A stretch of 64,000 bases of DNA from Burkholderia plantarii (GTDB taxonomy: Bacteria; Pseudomonadota; Gammaproteobacteria; Burkholderiales; Burkholderiaceae): contig NZ_CP007213.1 in assembly GCF_001411805.1 (NCBI RefSeq), positions 1,364,001-1,428,000 of the forward strand, in the 5' to 3' direction. Shown here one piece after another: positions 34,681-42,466 of the stretch. How positions within the stretch are numbered: the first letter of the stretch is position 1; each line of letters opens with the position of its first letter. The notes beneath the pieces were generated by a model, which did not search any database, was not told the DNA's origin, and was given only the letters and a program-made list of their open reading frames with translations. The position numbers and the translations under genes are program-made.

Positions 34681-36279
34681 TCAGACGGCCGGCGCGCGCT
34701 GGCCCGATGCGTCGTCGGCGGCGGCCGGCGTGGCCGCCTGCCCGGTGGCGATGCCGGCGACCGGCTGCGCGTCGTGGCGCGCGGCCGCGTAGGCCTGGTA
34801 GTCGGCGATCGAGAAGTGCGCGGTGGCCTGCCGGAAGCGCCAGGTGAAGCCGGGCCACAGCGTGGTGTTCCTGCCGGTGCGCGGGTCGAGATACCAGCTC
34901 TTGCAGCCGCCGGTGGACCAGATCGCGCGCCCGAGCCGCTGCTGCAGCCGCCGGTTGTAGTCGGCCTCGACCAGCGGGCGCACCTCGAGCGCCTCGGCGC
35001 GCTCGCGCGCCATCGCATCGAGCGCGCCGAGGATGTATTCGATCTGCGACTCGATCATGAACACCATCGAGTTGTGGCCGAGCCCCGTGTTCGGGCCGAC
35101 GATCATGAAGAAGTTCGGGTAGCCGGGCAGCGTGGTGCCAAGATAGGCGTGCGCGCCGTCGCGCCACGTATCGACGATGTCGACGCCGCCGCGCCCGCGG
35201 ATCACGCCGCGCGGGAACGGGTCGGCCACCTGGAAGCCGGTGCCGTAAATCAGGCAGTCCACGGCGTGGCGGCGGCCGTCGGCGGTGACCACGGCGTCGG
35301 GCTCGATGCGCGCGATGGCGTCGGTCACCACCTCGACGTTCGCGCGCGTGAGCGCCGGGTAATAGTCGTTCGAGATCAGCACGCGCTTGCAGCCGAGCGT
35401 GTAGTTCGGCGTGACCGCCGCGCGCAGCGCCGGATCGGCGATCTGCTTGCGGATGTGGCGCTCGGCGAGCTTCTGCACGTTCTTCATCAGCGCCGGATGG
35501 ATCGCGAAGCCGAGCACGCGCGATTCGAGCATCCAGTAGCGGCTGGTGCGCGCGAGCTTCTGCGTGAATGGCAGCGCGCGGAACAACCACTGCTCGAAGC
35601 GGCTCAGCTGGCGGTCGGGCTTCGGCATGATCCACGGCGGCGTGCGCTGGAACAGCGCCAGCTGCGCGACGCGCGGCGCGATCTGCGGCACGAACTGGAT
35701 CGCGCTCGCGCCGGTGCCGATCACGGCCACGCGCTTGCCGGCCAGATCGTAGGCGTGGTCCCAGTGCTGCGAGTGGAACGCGTGGCCCGCGAACGACTCG
35801 ATGCCGTCGATTCGCGGCAGCGCGGCCCGCGACAGCCCGCCCATGCCCGACACCAGCACGCGCGCCGAGACGCGCCGGCCGTTGGCGAAGCGCAGCTGCC
35901 AGCGGTGGGCGGATTCGTCGTATTCGGCGCTGGCGAGTTCGTGACCGAAGCGCAGGTAGCGGGCGATGCCGAAGCGCTCGACGCAGTGTTCCAGATAGGC
36001 GCGGATTTCCGGCTGTGGTGCGAACATGCGCGTCCAGCGCGGGTTCGGCGCGAACGAGAATGAATAGACGTGGGATTGCACGTCGCAGGCGCAGCCGGGA
36101 TAGTGGTTGTCGCGCCAGGTGCCGCCCACCGTGGCGGCCTTCTCGAACACGGCGAAATTCTCGCGGCCGGTCTGTTGCAGCCGGATCGCCATGCCGAGGC
36201 CGGCGAAGCCGGTGCCGATGATCGCGACGTCGACGGCTTCGGGTTGCCCGTCGGAAGCGGGCAGGGGGCGAGCAGTCAT
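34681..36279 (-). CDS. Flavin-containing Baeyer-Villiger-type monooxygenase, first operon gene
   Basis: 532-residue FAD/NADPH monooxygenase. FAD site VAIIGTGFAGLGMAIRL near residue 20 and NADPH site VAVIGTGASAIQFVPQIA near 184. Between them is the type I fingerprint FAGHAFHSQHWDH, matching FxGxxxHxxxW. YPGCACDVQSHVYSFSF and MIVGPNTGLGHNSMVFMIE are typical. It would insert oxygen into a ketone, or hydroxylate long chains as in the AlmA relatives. ATG 36279 has GGAGAC well placed; a 20-bp dyad lies 32 bp upstream. Confidence 0.93.
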   Translation of the reverse strand: MTARPLPASDGQPEAVDVAIIGTGFAGLGMAIRLQQTGRENFAVFEKAATVGGTWRDNHYPGCACDVQSHVYSFSFAPNPRWTRMFAPQPEIRAYLEHCVERFGIARYLRFGHELASAEYDESAHRWQLRFANGRRVSARVLVSGMGGLSRAALPRIDGIESFAGHAFHSQHWDHAYDLAGKRVAVIGTGASAIQFVPQIAPRVAQLALFQRTPPWIMPKPDRQLSRFEQWLFRALPFTQKLARTSRYWMLESRVLGFAIHPALMKNVQKLAERHIRKQIADPALRAAVTPNYTLGCKRVLISNDYYPALTRANVEVVTDAIARIEPDAVVTADGRRHAVDCLIYGTGFQVADPFPRGVIRGRGGVDIVDTWRDGAHAYLGTTLPGYPNFFMIVGPNTGLGHNSMVFMIESQIEYILGALDAMARERAEALEVRPLVEADYNRRLQQRLGRAIWSTGGCKSWYLDPRTGRNTTLWPGFTWRFRQATAHFSIADYQAYAAARHDAQPVAGIATGQAATPAAADDASGQRAPAV

Positions 36280-36310
36280 GCGATGTCTCCGTTCCGGTTC
36301 ATTTTTAAAT

Positions 36311-36330
36311 GTGACATTGAGTGATGTAAC
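36311..36330. promoter_or_regulatory. Operator candidate of the monooxygenase operon
   Basis: GTGACAT-N6-ATGTAAC: arms pair at 6 of 7 positions, 20 bp long, in the only AT-rich patch ahead of the operon. The form suits a TetR- or AraC-type site. No such regulator gene is adjacent; the nearest regulator is the LysR gene transcribed away from 36725. Confidence 0.5.
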
Positions 36331-36724
36331 GATAGTCGGTGGCGGGGGAAATCGCAACCGGATAGACGATCGCCTCTAACCGGTCCGGACGCCTGCGCGG
36401 ATGCGTGCCGTCGGGCGCAAACGCCCGTCAGTCGAGGCTGACACGGCAAAGGGAGGGGGCGCCGGGCGCGGCTCGGTGAAAACACCGAGTGCCGTCGCCC
36501 AGGCAAGGGATCGCCAAAACGCGCGAGACCGGGCCACCCAACGGAGCGTCCAACGGAGCGCTCGACGGATGCCATACGGTTACCAAACGTCGAGCAAACG
36601 GATCACCGACGCCGCGCCGTGATTGATCGCGCCGCGCGAATAATCGCGGCTGGCCTTGAATCGCGACGGCGTGCGGCTCTATCCTGCTCCGTTGGTCGTT
36701 CGAAAGCAGAAATAGGGGGAAGTC
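36331..36724. other. Divergent intergenic, no gene seen
   Basis: 394 bp between the operator candidate and the LysR start. No domain-bearing frame. GGGGGAA just before 36725 is the LysR ribosome-binding site. Confidence 0.5.
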
Positions 36725-37699
36725 ATGGACCGTTTACAGGCGATGCAGGTTTTTACGCGCGTGGTCGATGCCAACAGCTTCACGCGGGCCGCGGAGACAC
36801 TGTCGATGCCGCGCGCGTCGGTCACGACCATCATCCAGAACCTCGAGGCCTTGCTCGGCGTGCGGCTGCTGCACCGCACCACGCGCCGGCTGTCGCTGAC
36901 GCCCGAGGGCGCGGGGTATTACGAGCATTGCATCCGGATCATGTCCGAGATCTCGGAGGCCGACGCGAGCTTTCAGGTCGGCAACCGCAAGCCGCACGGC
37001 ACGCTGCGCGTCCACATGCCGTCGCTGCTCGGGCGGCGCGTGGTGCTGCCGGCATTGACGCTGTTCCATCAGCGCTATCCGGACATCGAGCTGCATTTCG
37101 GGCTTTCGGACCGGCCCGTCGACCTGGTGCGCGACGGCTTCGACTGCGAGATCCGGGTCGGGCCGCTCGAGGATTCGTCGATGGTGGCGCGGCGCGTGGG
37201 CGTGATGAACCGCATCAGCTGCGCCTCGCCCGACTACCTGGCACGCTTTGGCCAGCCCGAAACGATCGAGGCGCTGGAGCAGCACCGCGCCGTGAATTTC
37301 GCCTATGCGAGCGGCGGCCGGCCGATGCCGTGGACCTTCCTGATCGACGGCAAGCTGCACGAGGTGCGGATGAACTCGGTGGTGACCGTCAACGATTCGG
37401 ATGCCTACGTGACCTGCGCGCTGGAAGGTTTCGGGCTGATCCAGCCGACGCTGTTTTCAGTGATACCGCACCTGCTCGACGGCTCGCTCGTCGAGGTGCT
37501 GCCGGGCGTGTATCCGAAGCCGAAGCCGATCTCGATCGTCTATCCGCACAACCGCCATCTGTCGATGACGGTGCGCGTGTTCGCGGACTGGGTGGCCGAG
37601 CTGTTCGCGTCGGTGCCGGCGCTCGAGAGCGTGCCGGGCAGGGCCGTGCCGGTGCCGGGCACGGCGGCGCGCAAGCAGCACGGCGCGGTGGCGGCCTGA
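36725..37699 (+). CDS. LysR-family transcriptional regulator
   Basis: 324-residue LysR protein of the common DsdC/CrgA-like branch: MDRLQAMQVFTRVVDANSFTRAAETLSMPRASVTTIIQNLEALLGVRLLHRTTRRLSLTPEG at the N-terminus and the VGVMNRISCASPDYLARFGQP loop in the effector domain. The divergent position to the monooxygenase operon (446 bp apart) makes it a candidate regulator, though the GTGACAT dyad is not a typical LysR site. The C-terminal 25 residues are a Pro/Ala-rich extension. Confidence 0.88.
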   Translation: MDRLQAMQVFTRVVDANSFTRAAETLSMPRASVTTIIQNLEALLGVRLLHRTTRRLSLTPEGAGYYEHCIRIMSEISEADASFQVGNRKPHGTLRVHMPSLLGRRVVLPALTLFHQRYPDIELHFGLSDRPVDLVRDGFDCEIRVGPLEDSSMVARRVGVMNRISCASPDYLARFGQPETIEALEQHRAVNFAYASGGRPMPWTFLIDGKLHEVRMNSVVTVNDSDAYVTCALEGFGLIQPTLFSVIPHLLDGSLVEVLPGVYPKPKPISIVYPHNRHLSMTVRVFADWVAELFASVPALESVPGRAVPVPGTAARKQHGAVAA

Positions 37700-37859
37700 C
37701 GCCGCCGCCGGGATCGGGCGCGGTGGCGGGCGCTCCCGCTGCCGCGCCTGCCGCCGTCCGCTTCCGGTGTCATCGCACTGCACTACAATCTGGCGCGCCG
37801 GCCTGTTCCCTGCCCGGCGCGATCCATACCACGACATCACCACCCGCGAGGCTCCGACC

Positions 37860-38054
37860 ATGCGTCTCATTCTTGCCATCATCCTGCCGTGGCTCCAGTT
37901 CTTCACGATCGGCCGCCCGTTCGCGGGCATCATCTGCCTGCTGCTGCAGATCACGCTGATCGGCTGGATTCCGGCCGCGATCTGGTCCGTCTACGCGCTG
38001 AGCCAGTACAAGACCGACCAGAAGATCGCGCGCGCGATGGGCGGGCGCGGCTGA
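37860..38054 (+). CDS. YqaE/Pmp3-family small membrane protein
   Basis: 64 residues, two membrane segments: MRLILAIILPWLQFFTIGRPFAGIICLLLQITLIGWIPAAIW. The C-terminal SQYKTDQKIARAMGG is cytoplasmic. The usual family is 50-60 residues and stress-linked, acting on membrane potential in yeast. GAGG at 37848 fits ATG 37860. Confidence 0.85.
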   Translation: MRLILAIILPWLQFFTIGRPFAGIICLLLQITLIGWIPAAIWSVYALSQYKTDQKIARAMGGRG

Positions 38055-38220
38055 CGGCAGCCGCTGAAGGCGGCGGGCCGGCCACGCATCGGGAGGGCCG
38101 GTCCTCGCCGTTGATGCAGCGCGGCCTGGGCGCTTTCGTGCCGGTGTCCTGGTCGGGCGAGGAACGAGATCGAATACGCGGCGTGGCCTGGCCCGCGGTT
38201 TTCCGGTCCGGGCGCGCCGC

Positions 38221-38700
38221 TTACGGTTTCGGCAGCGGCACGGCCTGCCGCGCGAGCAGGCGCCAGCCGTCGGCGTGATGCTTCCAGACCTGCAACACGC
38301 CGATGTGCGAGGTCGTGACCTTGCCGTCCGGCTGGTTGTTCTCCGAGTCGAACGTGTGGCGCACGATCGCGTTGTCGCCGACCACGCGGATCGTCTGGTC
38401 GGACTGCGTGACCGACTTGAACGCGTGCGTGCCGACCAGATCCTTCAGGAATTCCGCGCGATCCTCGATATGGGCCGACGAATGGCCGTAGCTGAGCTGC
38501 GGCTCGGTCAGCTTCTTCAGCGTGGCCTCGTCGCCGGCCACCATCGCCACGCGCAGCTGTTCGACCGCCTTCGCGACGGCCGCGTCGGCGCCCGACGGCG
38601 TGGCCGCGGCGGCGGCAAGGCTGACGGCGAGGCTGACCGAGGCCAGCGTGGCGCCAAGCGCGGCGCGCAGCGCGAAACTTCCGCGTTTCTGAAACAGCAT
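38221..38700 (-). CDS. Periplasmic SnoaL/DUF4440-like protein
   Basis: 159 residues. A signal peptide (1-33; LRAALGATLASVSLAVSLAAAAA) precedes an NTF2-like fold of the DUF4440 type: VEQLRVAMVAGDEATLKKLTEPQLSYGHSSAHIEDRAEFLKDL, then IRVVGDNAIVRHTFDSE and VWKHHADGWRLLARQAV. Such proteins are often of unknown function. AGGAGAC precedes the ATG by seven bases, which decides the start against an upstream in-frame ATG at 38847. Confidence 0.8.
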   Translation of the reverse strand: MLFQKRGSFALRAALGATLASVSLAVSLAAAAATPSGADAAVAKAVEQLRVAMVAGDEATLKKLTEPQLSYGHSSAHIEDRAEFLKDLVGTHAFKSVTQSDQTIRVVGDNAIVRHTFDSENNQPDGKVTTSHIGVLQVWKHHADGWRLLARQAVPLPKP

Positions 38701-39068
38701 GGATCGTCTCCTGGGGTGATTGAGGTTTCGGGCGTGGGTGCGCGAGCGGTCGTTCATCGCACGTCTGACAAGTTTTCGGAACGTTATTCCATTTTTATTC
38801 GGTGCCGAATCGCGGTTAACCCTGCCGATGGTGGCGGAATAGGCCAAGCCGGCACGGGCCGGCTATCGCAGAAACCACGAGTACGGAACGATATTCCCGC
38901 CTTGCGGGGCGCGTGACCGGCAGGCCGGCAAGGCACCGGCGATACGGCTCGCGGCCTTGTCGTCAGGGCTGACCCGCAACGGGTTAGCCCCTAACGCGCG
39001 ATAAAGAAATGGAATCGCTCCCCCGTAAAATTTGATTGGATTTTCATCGCGCGGCGCTTGTATGTTGT
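38701..39068. other. Divergent intergenic, no gene seen
   Basis: Part of a 518-bp divergent region. It includes AT-rich stretches at 38755-38825 and 39000-39050. TTGGAT (39036) and TATGTT (39061) with a 19-bp spacer are a weak promoter candidate for the MFS gene. Confidence 0.45.
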
Positions 39069-39082
39069 CGGAACCGGTACCG
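39069..39082. promoter_or_regulatory. Palindromic operator candidate ahead of the MFS gene
   Basis: CGGAACCGGTACCG is an interrupted palindrome (CGG-N-ACCGGT-N-CCG) with the central CG step seen in LacI-type operators. It overlaps the region just after the weak -10 TATGTT. No LacI gene is in the window. Confidence 0.4.
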
Positions 39083-39218
39083 TGCGGGCGAGGCGGCCCG
39101 CGCCCGGCGTCCGCGTCACGCCCCGGGCGCCGCGATGCCGGCTGCTTTCCAGGTTCGAGAAAATCCGCCCGGCCCACCGGGCGGCCATAAGCTGAACGAG
39201 ACTGCCAGGAGACACCCG

Positions 39219-40556
39219 ATGAAGCCTTCCACCCCCGCCGCGCTGCCGGCCGATGCCGCGCCCGAGCTCGCGAGCGATGCCGCCTCGCCGCGCATCCGGC
39301 GCATCCAGCGCACGGCGCTCACGCTGCTGCTGATGAGCGGCGTGGTCAACTACCTCGATCGCGCCACGCTGTCGATCGCCACGCCGCTGATCCGCCACGA
39401 CCTCGGTTTCTCGGTGCCGCAGATGGGGCTGCTGCTGTCGGCGTTCCTGTGGGCCTACGCATTCGCGCAGTTGCCGGCCGGCATGATGATCGACCGGCTC
39501 GGCGCGCGCCTGACGCTGGCCACGAGCCTCGGGCTCTGGTCGATCGCGCAGACCTTCGGCGGCATCGTCAACGGCTTCTCGACGTTCTTCGCCGCGCGCA
39601 TGGTGCTCGGCGTCGGCGAGGCGCCGCAGTTCCCCACCAGCGCGCGGATCGTGCGCGACTGGTTCGCCAAGCACGAGCGCGGCACGGCCACCGGCATCTG
39701 GAACAGTTCCTCGACGCTCGGCACGGCGATTTCCGCGCCGCTGCTCACGGTGCTGATGCTGAACGTGGGCTGGCGCTGGATGTTCGTGGTGATGGGCGCG
39801 GCCGGGCTGGTGCTGGCGGTGGCGTTCTACCTGCTGCACCGCGACCCGCGCCACGTCACGCTGACCCACCGCGAGCGCGCCTATCTCGACGACACCGACG
39901 GCCTCGCCAACACGCGCCCGACCTGGGCCGACTGGCGCCACCTGCTGCGCTATCGCACCACCTGGGGCATGCTGCTCGGCTTCTTCGGCACGATCTACGT
40001 GCTCTGGCTCTACAACGCGTGGCTGCCCACCTATCTGCAGATGGAGCACCACCTGACGATCGCGCGCACCGGCTGGGTGGCCGCCGTGCCCTACGTGTTC
40101 GGCGTGATCGGCAGCCTCTCGGGCGGGCGGATCTGCGACGTGCTCGCGCGTCACGGCGTCTCGACCATCAACAGCCGCAAGTATCCGATGGTCGCCTCGC
40201 TGCTCGGCATCGCGGTGTTCACGACGCTGACCGCGCTGACCGACAACACCACGCTCGCGGTGGTGTTCATCTCGGTGTCGATGCTGCTGATGTACATCTC
40301 GTCGAGCGCGGCCTGGGCGATGGCCTCGGTGGCCGCGCCGGCCAACTCGACGGCCTCGATCGGCGCGATGCAGAACTTCGGCGGCTACTTCGGCGGCGCG
40401 CTGGCGCCGGTCGTGACGGGCTTCATCGTGGCCGCCTCGCACTCGTTCAAGCCGGCGCTCTACGTCGGGGCCGTGGTGGTGGTGGTCGCGATGATCGGCT
40501 ACTGGGTGCTGGTGGGCGAGCCGGTGCCGCCGCGCGAGGCGCAGGCGTCGAACTGA
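39219..40556 (+). CDS. MFS permease, ACS family (sugar-acid type)
   Basis: 445-residue inner-membrane transporter. The signature LLLMSGVVNYLDRATLSIATPLIRHDLGFSVPQMGLLLSAFLWAYAFAQLPAGMMIDRLGAR is that of the anion:cation symporter family, close to hexuronate/glucarate/galactonate carriers. Twelve hydrophobic segments can be counted. AGGAGAC precedes the ATG by six bases. It lies upstream of a truncated LysR gene and 2 kb from UxaA-type and Ldh2-type enzymes, whose substrate it may import. Confidence 0.88.
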   Translation: MKPSTPAALPADAAPELASDAASPRIRRIQRTALTLLLMSGVVNYLDRATLSIATPLIRHDLGFSVPQMGLLLSAFLWAYAFAQLPAGMMIDRLGARLTLATSLGLWSIAQTFGGIVNGFSTFFAARMVLGVGEAPQFPTSARIVRDWFAKHERGTATGIWNSSSTLGTAISAPLLTVLMLNVGWRWMFVVMGAAGLVLAVAFYLLHRDPRHVTLTHRERAYLDDTDGLANTRPTWADWRHLLRYRTTWGMLLGFFGTIYVLWLYNAWLPTYLQMEHHLTIARTGWVAAVPYVFGVIGSLSGGRICDVLARHGVSTINSRKYPMVASLLGIAVFTTLTALTDNTTLAVVFISVSMLLMYISSSAAWAMASVAAPANSTASIGAMQNFGGYFGGALAPVVTGFIVAASHSFKPALYVGAVVVVVAMIGYWVLVGEPVPPREAQASN

Positions 40557-40623
40557 GGTGTCGTACCGCGCGCGGCGCATGCGATGCCGCGCGGTGTCCC
40601 GCGATGTTCCCGAATGGTGAAGT

Positions 40624-40666
40624 CGCTCGCGCCGGAGCCCGGCGCGAGCGGTCCGGTCCGCCGGAC
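40624..40666. terminator. Two adjacent strong hairpins after the MFS gene
   Basis: The first stem is CGCTCGCGCCGG/CCGGCGCGAGCG (12 bp, 3-nt loop, 40624-40650); the second is GTCCGG/CCGGAC (6 bp, loop TCCG, 40651-40666). They lie 68 bp after the MFS stop and immediately before the truncated LysR. No T-tract follows, so termination efficiency is uncertain. Confidence 0.5.
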
Positions 40667-40679
40667 GCGGCGCGAATGC

Positions 40680-41201
40680 ATGGTGCGCGTCACCAGCGGT
40701 AGTTCATCCCCGCGCGCCACGGCCGACGTCCAGGAAACCCAGCTGTTCGCCGATCCCTACGTGATCGCCGTGCGCAAGGGCCACCGGCTGGCGCTGCAGC
40801 GGACCATCGCCGCGCGCGATCTGGCCGCGTTCGACTGGGTCGTGCCGCAGCGCAACGTGCCGCGCCGCGCCGTGATCGACGCGCTGCTCGCGCGGCTGCC
40901 CGACAAGCCGCCGCTGGTGGTGGAGACGAGTTCGCTGCCGATGATGATGGCGATGCTGGTGGAGAGCGACTGCATCACCGTGCTGCCGCGCTCGCAGATC
41001 GACGAGCTCTATCCCGGCAGCGCGATGGCCGCGCTCGAACTCGAGGCGCCCGAGGCGAGCCGCGTGGTGGGTTACACGCAGCGGCCCGACTGGCTCGGCA
41101 CGCCGGTGCAGCAGGCGTTCGTCGAGTTCTTGTGTGCCGAATGCGCGGGGCAGCGGCGGAAGCCTCGCGACGGCCCGGGTCGGGCCGCCGGCCGCGGGTA
41201 G
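40680..41201 (+). pseudogene. 5'-truncated LysR gene (effector domain only)
   Basis: The frame encodes only the C-terminal half of a LysR effector domain: FADPYVIAVRKGHRLALQ, AFDWVVPQRNVPRRAVIDALL, LVVETSSLPMMMAMLVESDCITVLPRSQI, then a C-terminal tail. The usual N-terminal helix-turn-helix and roughly the first 170 residues are absent, and the 60 bp before it is hairpin DNA, not remnant coding sequence. It probably lost its 5' part by deletion next to the hairpins. Whether the fragment is translated is unknown. Confidence 0.8.
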
Positions 41202-41274
41202 CCGGGCGCATGGCGCGCCCGCGCGGCGGCGATGCGGGTCGATGCGCCCGGCTTGCCGCCGGGCGTCGTGTACG

Positions 41275-42339
41275 TCACTTGCTACGCGCGGCCGGCGGCG
41301 TCAGCCCGTAACGCCGCGCGCAGGCCGCGAGCGCCGGCGCGATCGCCGGATGCAGGCGCACGCCGTCGCGCAATTGCTCGCGCTTGCGCGCGAGCCCGCG
41401 GTCGCCGGGCATCCGCACTTCGCTGAAGCCGTCGCGCGGCGGGTTGTTGCGGCAGGCCTCGGCGAGCCAGTCCATCTGCCGGCGGAACCCGGCCTCGCCG
41501 CCGAACGCGGACGGATCGTGCAGCGTCAGGTACACCGTCGCGCCCCAGCCGTCCGGCGGATCGGCGCGGCCGTGGCCGCCCAGCCCGCCCGTGAGCGCCT
41601 CGATCATCAGCGCCAGTCCGAAGCCCTTGTGCCCGAACGGCAGGCCGCCGAGCGGCAGGATCGTGCCGGGCGGCTCGGTCGAGAGCACGGCCGGGTCGCG
41701 GCTCGGGTTGCCGTCGGCGTCGATCAGGCAGGCTTCCTCGAACTGCTGCCCGGCCTTGTGCAGGCGCGAGCTCATGCCATTCGTCACCAGCGACGCGGAG
41801 ATGTCGATCAGGAACGGCGTACCCGAGGTCGGGATGCCGGCCGCGATCGGGTTCGGCGTGAACACGGCGCGCGTGCCGCCGAACGGCGCGACGCTCTTCG
41901 CGGCCGGGTCCGAGCTGCCGAGCACGATCAGGAAGCCCTCGGCGGTGGCGCGCTCCAGGTAGCTCGCGAGACAGGCGATGTGATGGCTGCGGCGGATCAC
42001 GAGCGTGGCGCTGCCGTACTGCCGCGCGCGCACGGCGAGCGTGTCGATGCCGCTTCGCACCAGCGACGGGCCGGGCAGCCGGTGGCCGTCCCACAGCAGG
42101 CTCGCGCCGCGGTCGGACAGCACCTCGGGCTCGCCGCTGCGGGCCATGGTGCCGCGCTCGAGTTCGCCGACGTAGGGCGCGAGCAGCGCGAGGCCGTGCG
42201 TGTCGTGGCCCATCAGGTCGCCGTCGACGAGCGTGTCGGCGACGGCGCCCGTATGTCGGGCGTCGAGGCCGGCGGCGCCGAGCAGCGCGCGGGCGAAGTC
42301 TTGCAACTCGGTGGCGGAGTAACGGGCGTCGGGGGTCAT
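41275..42339 (-). CDS. Ldh2/malate-lactate dehydrogenase-family oxidoreductase
   Basis: 354-residue NAD(P)-dependent enzyme of the YlbC/MDH2/Ldh2 family. The catalytic His run DLMGHDTHGLALLAPYV is near residue 43. SLVTNGMSSRLHKAG and PFGHKGFGLALMIEALTGGLGG are the substrate and cofactor regions. Family members include sulfolactate, ureidoglycolate, diketogulonate and malate/lactate dehydrogenases. The partner UxaA-type dehydratase suggests a sugar-acid or sulfolactate-like substrate. A 13-bp tandem repeat starts 12 bp upstream of its ATG 42339. Confidence 0.85.
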   Translation of the reverse strand: MTPDARYSATELQDFARALLGAAGLDARHTGAVADTLVDGDLMGHDTHGLALLAPYVGELERGTMARSGEPEVLSDRGASLLWDGHRLPGPSLVRSGIDTLAVRARQYGSATLVIRRSHHIACLASYLERATAEGFLIVLGSSDPAAKSVAPFGGTRAVFTPNPIAAGIPTSGTPFLIDISASLVTNGMSSRLHKAGQQFEEACLIDADGNPSRDPAVLSTEPPGTILPLGGLPFGHKGFGLALMIEALTGGLGGHGRADPPDGWGATVYLTLHDPSAFGGEAGFRRQMDWLAEACRNNPPRDGFSEVRMPGDRGLARKREQLRDGVRLHPAIAPALAACARRYGLTPPAARSK

Positions 42340-42350
42340 GGAATCGTCGG

Positions 42351-42412
42351 GATGGGTCGTGGGGACGGGTTGTGAAGACGGGTTGCGAGGACAGGTTGCG
42401 AGGATGGCTTGC
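42351..42412. repeat. 13-bp tandem repeat, about five units
   Basis: Units GATGGGTCGTGGG, GACGGGTTGTGAA, GACGGGTTGCGAG, GACAGGTTGCGAG and the partial GATGGCTTGC are contiguous. The array lies in the short gap between the UxaA-type stop and the Ldh2 start (12 bp upstream of ATG 42339), so it spans the ribosome-binding region. Confidence 0.85.
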
Positions 42413-42466
42413 ACGCGGCTCGGCGCGAAACGGCAAGCGCCGGCCGGGCGCGCGGCGCGCCGTTCG

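Noticed and set aside
32846..35635. A 929-codon minus-strand frame through the monooxygenase operon
   Set aside because: Only the last 298 codons are the hydrolase-like gene; the front is the alternate frame of the monooxygenase and SDR genes.
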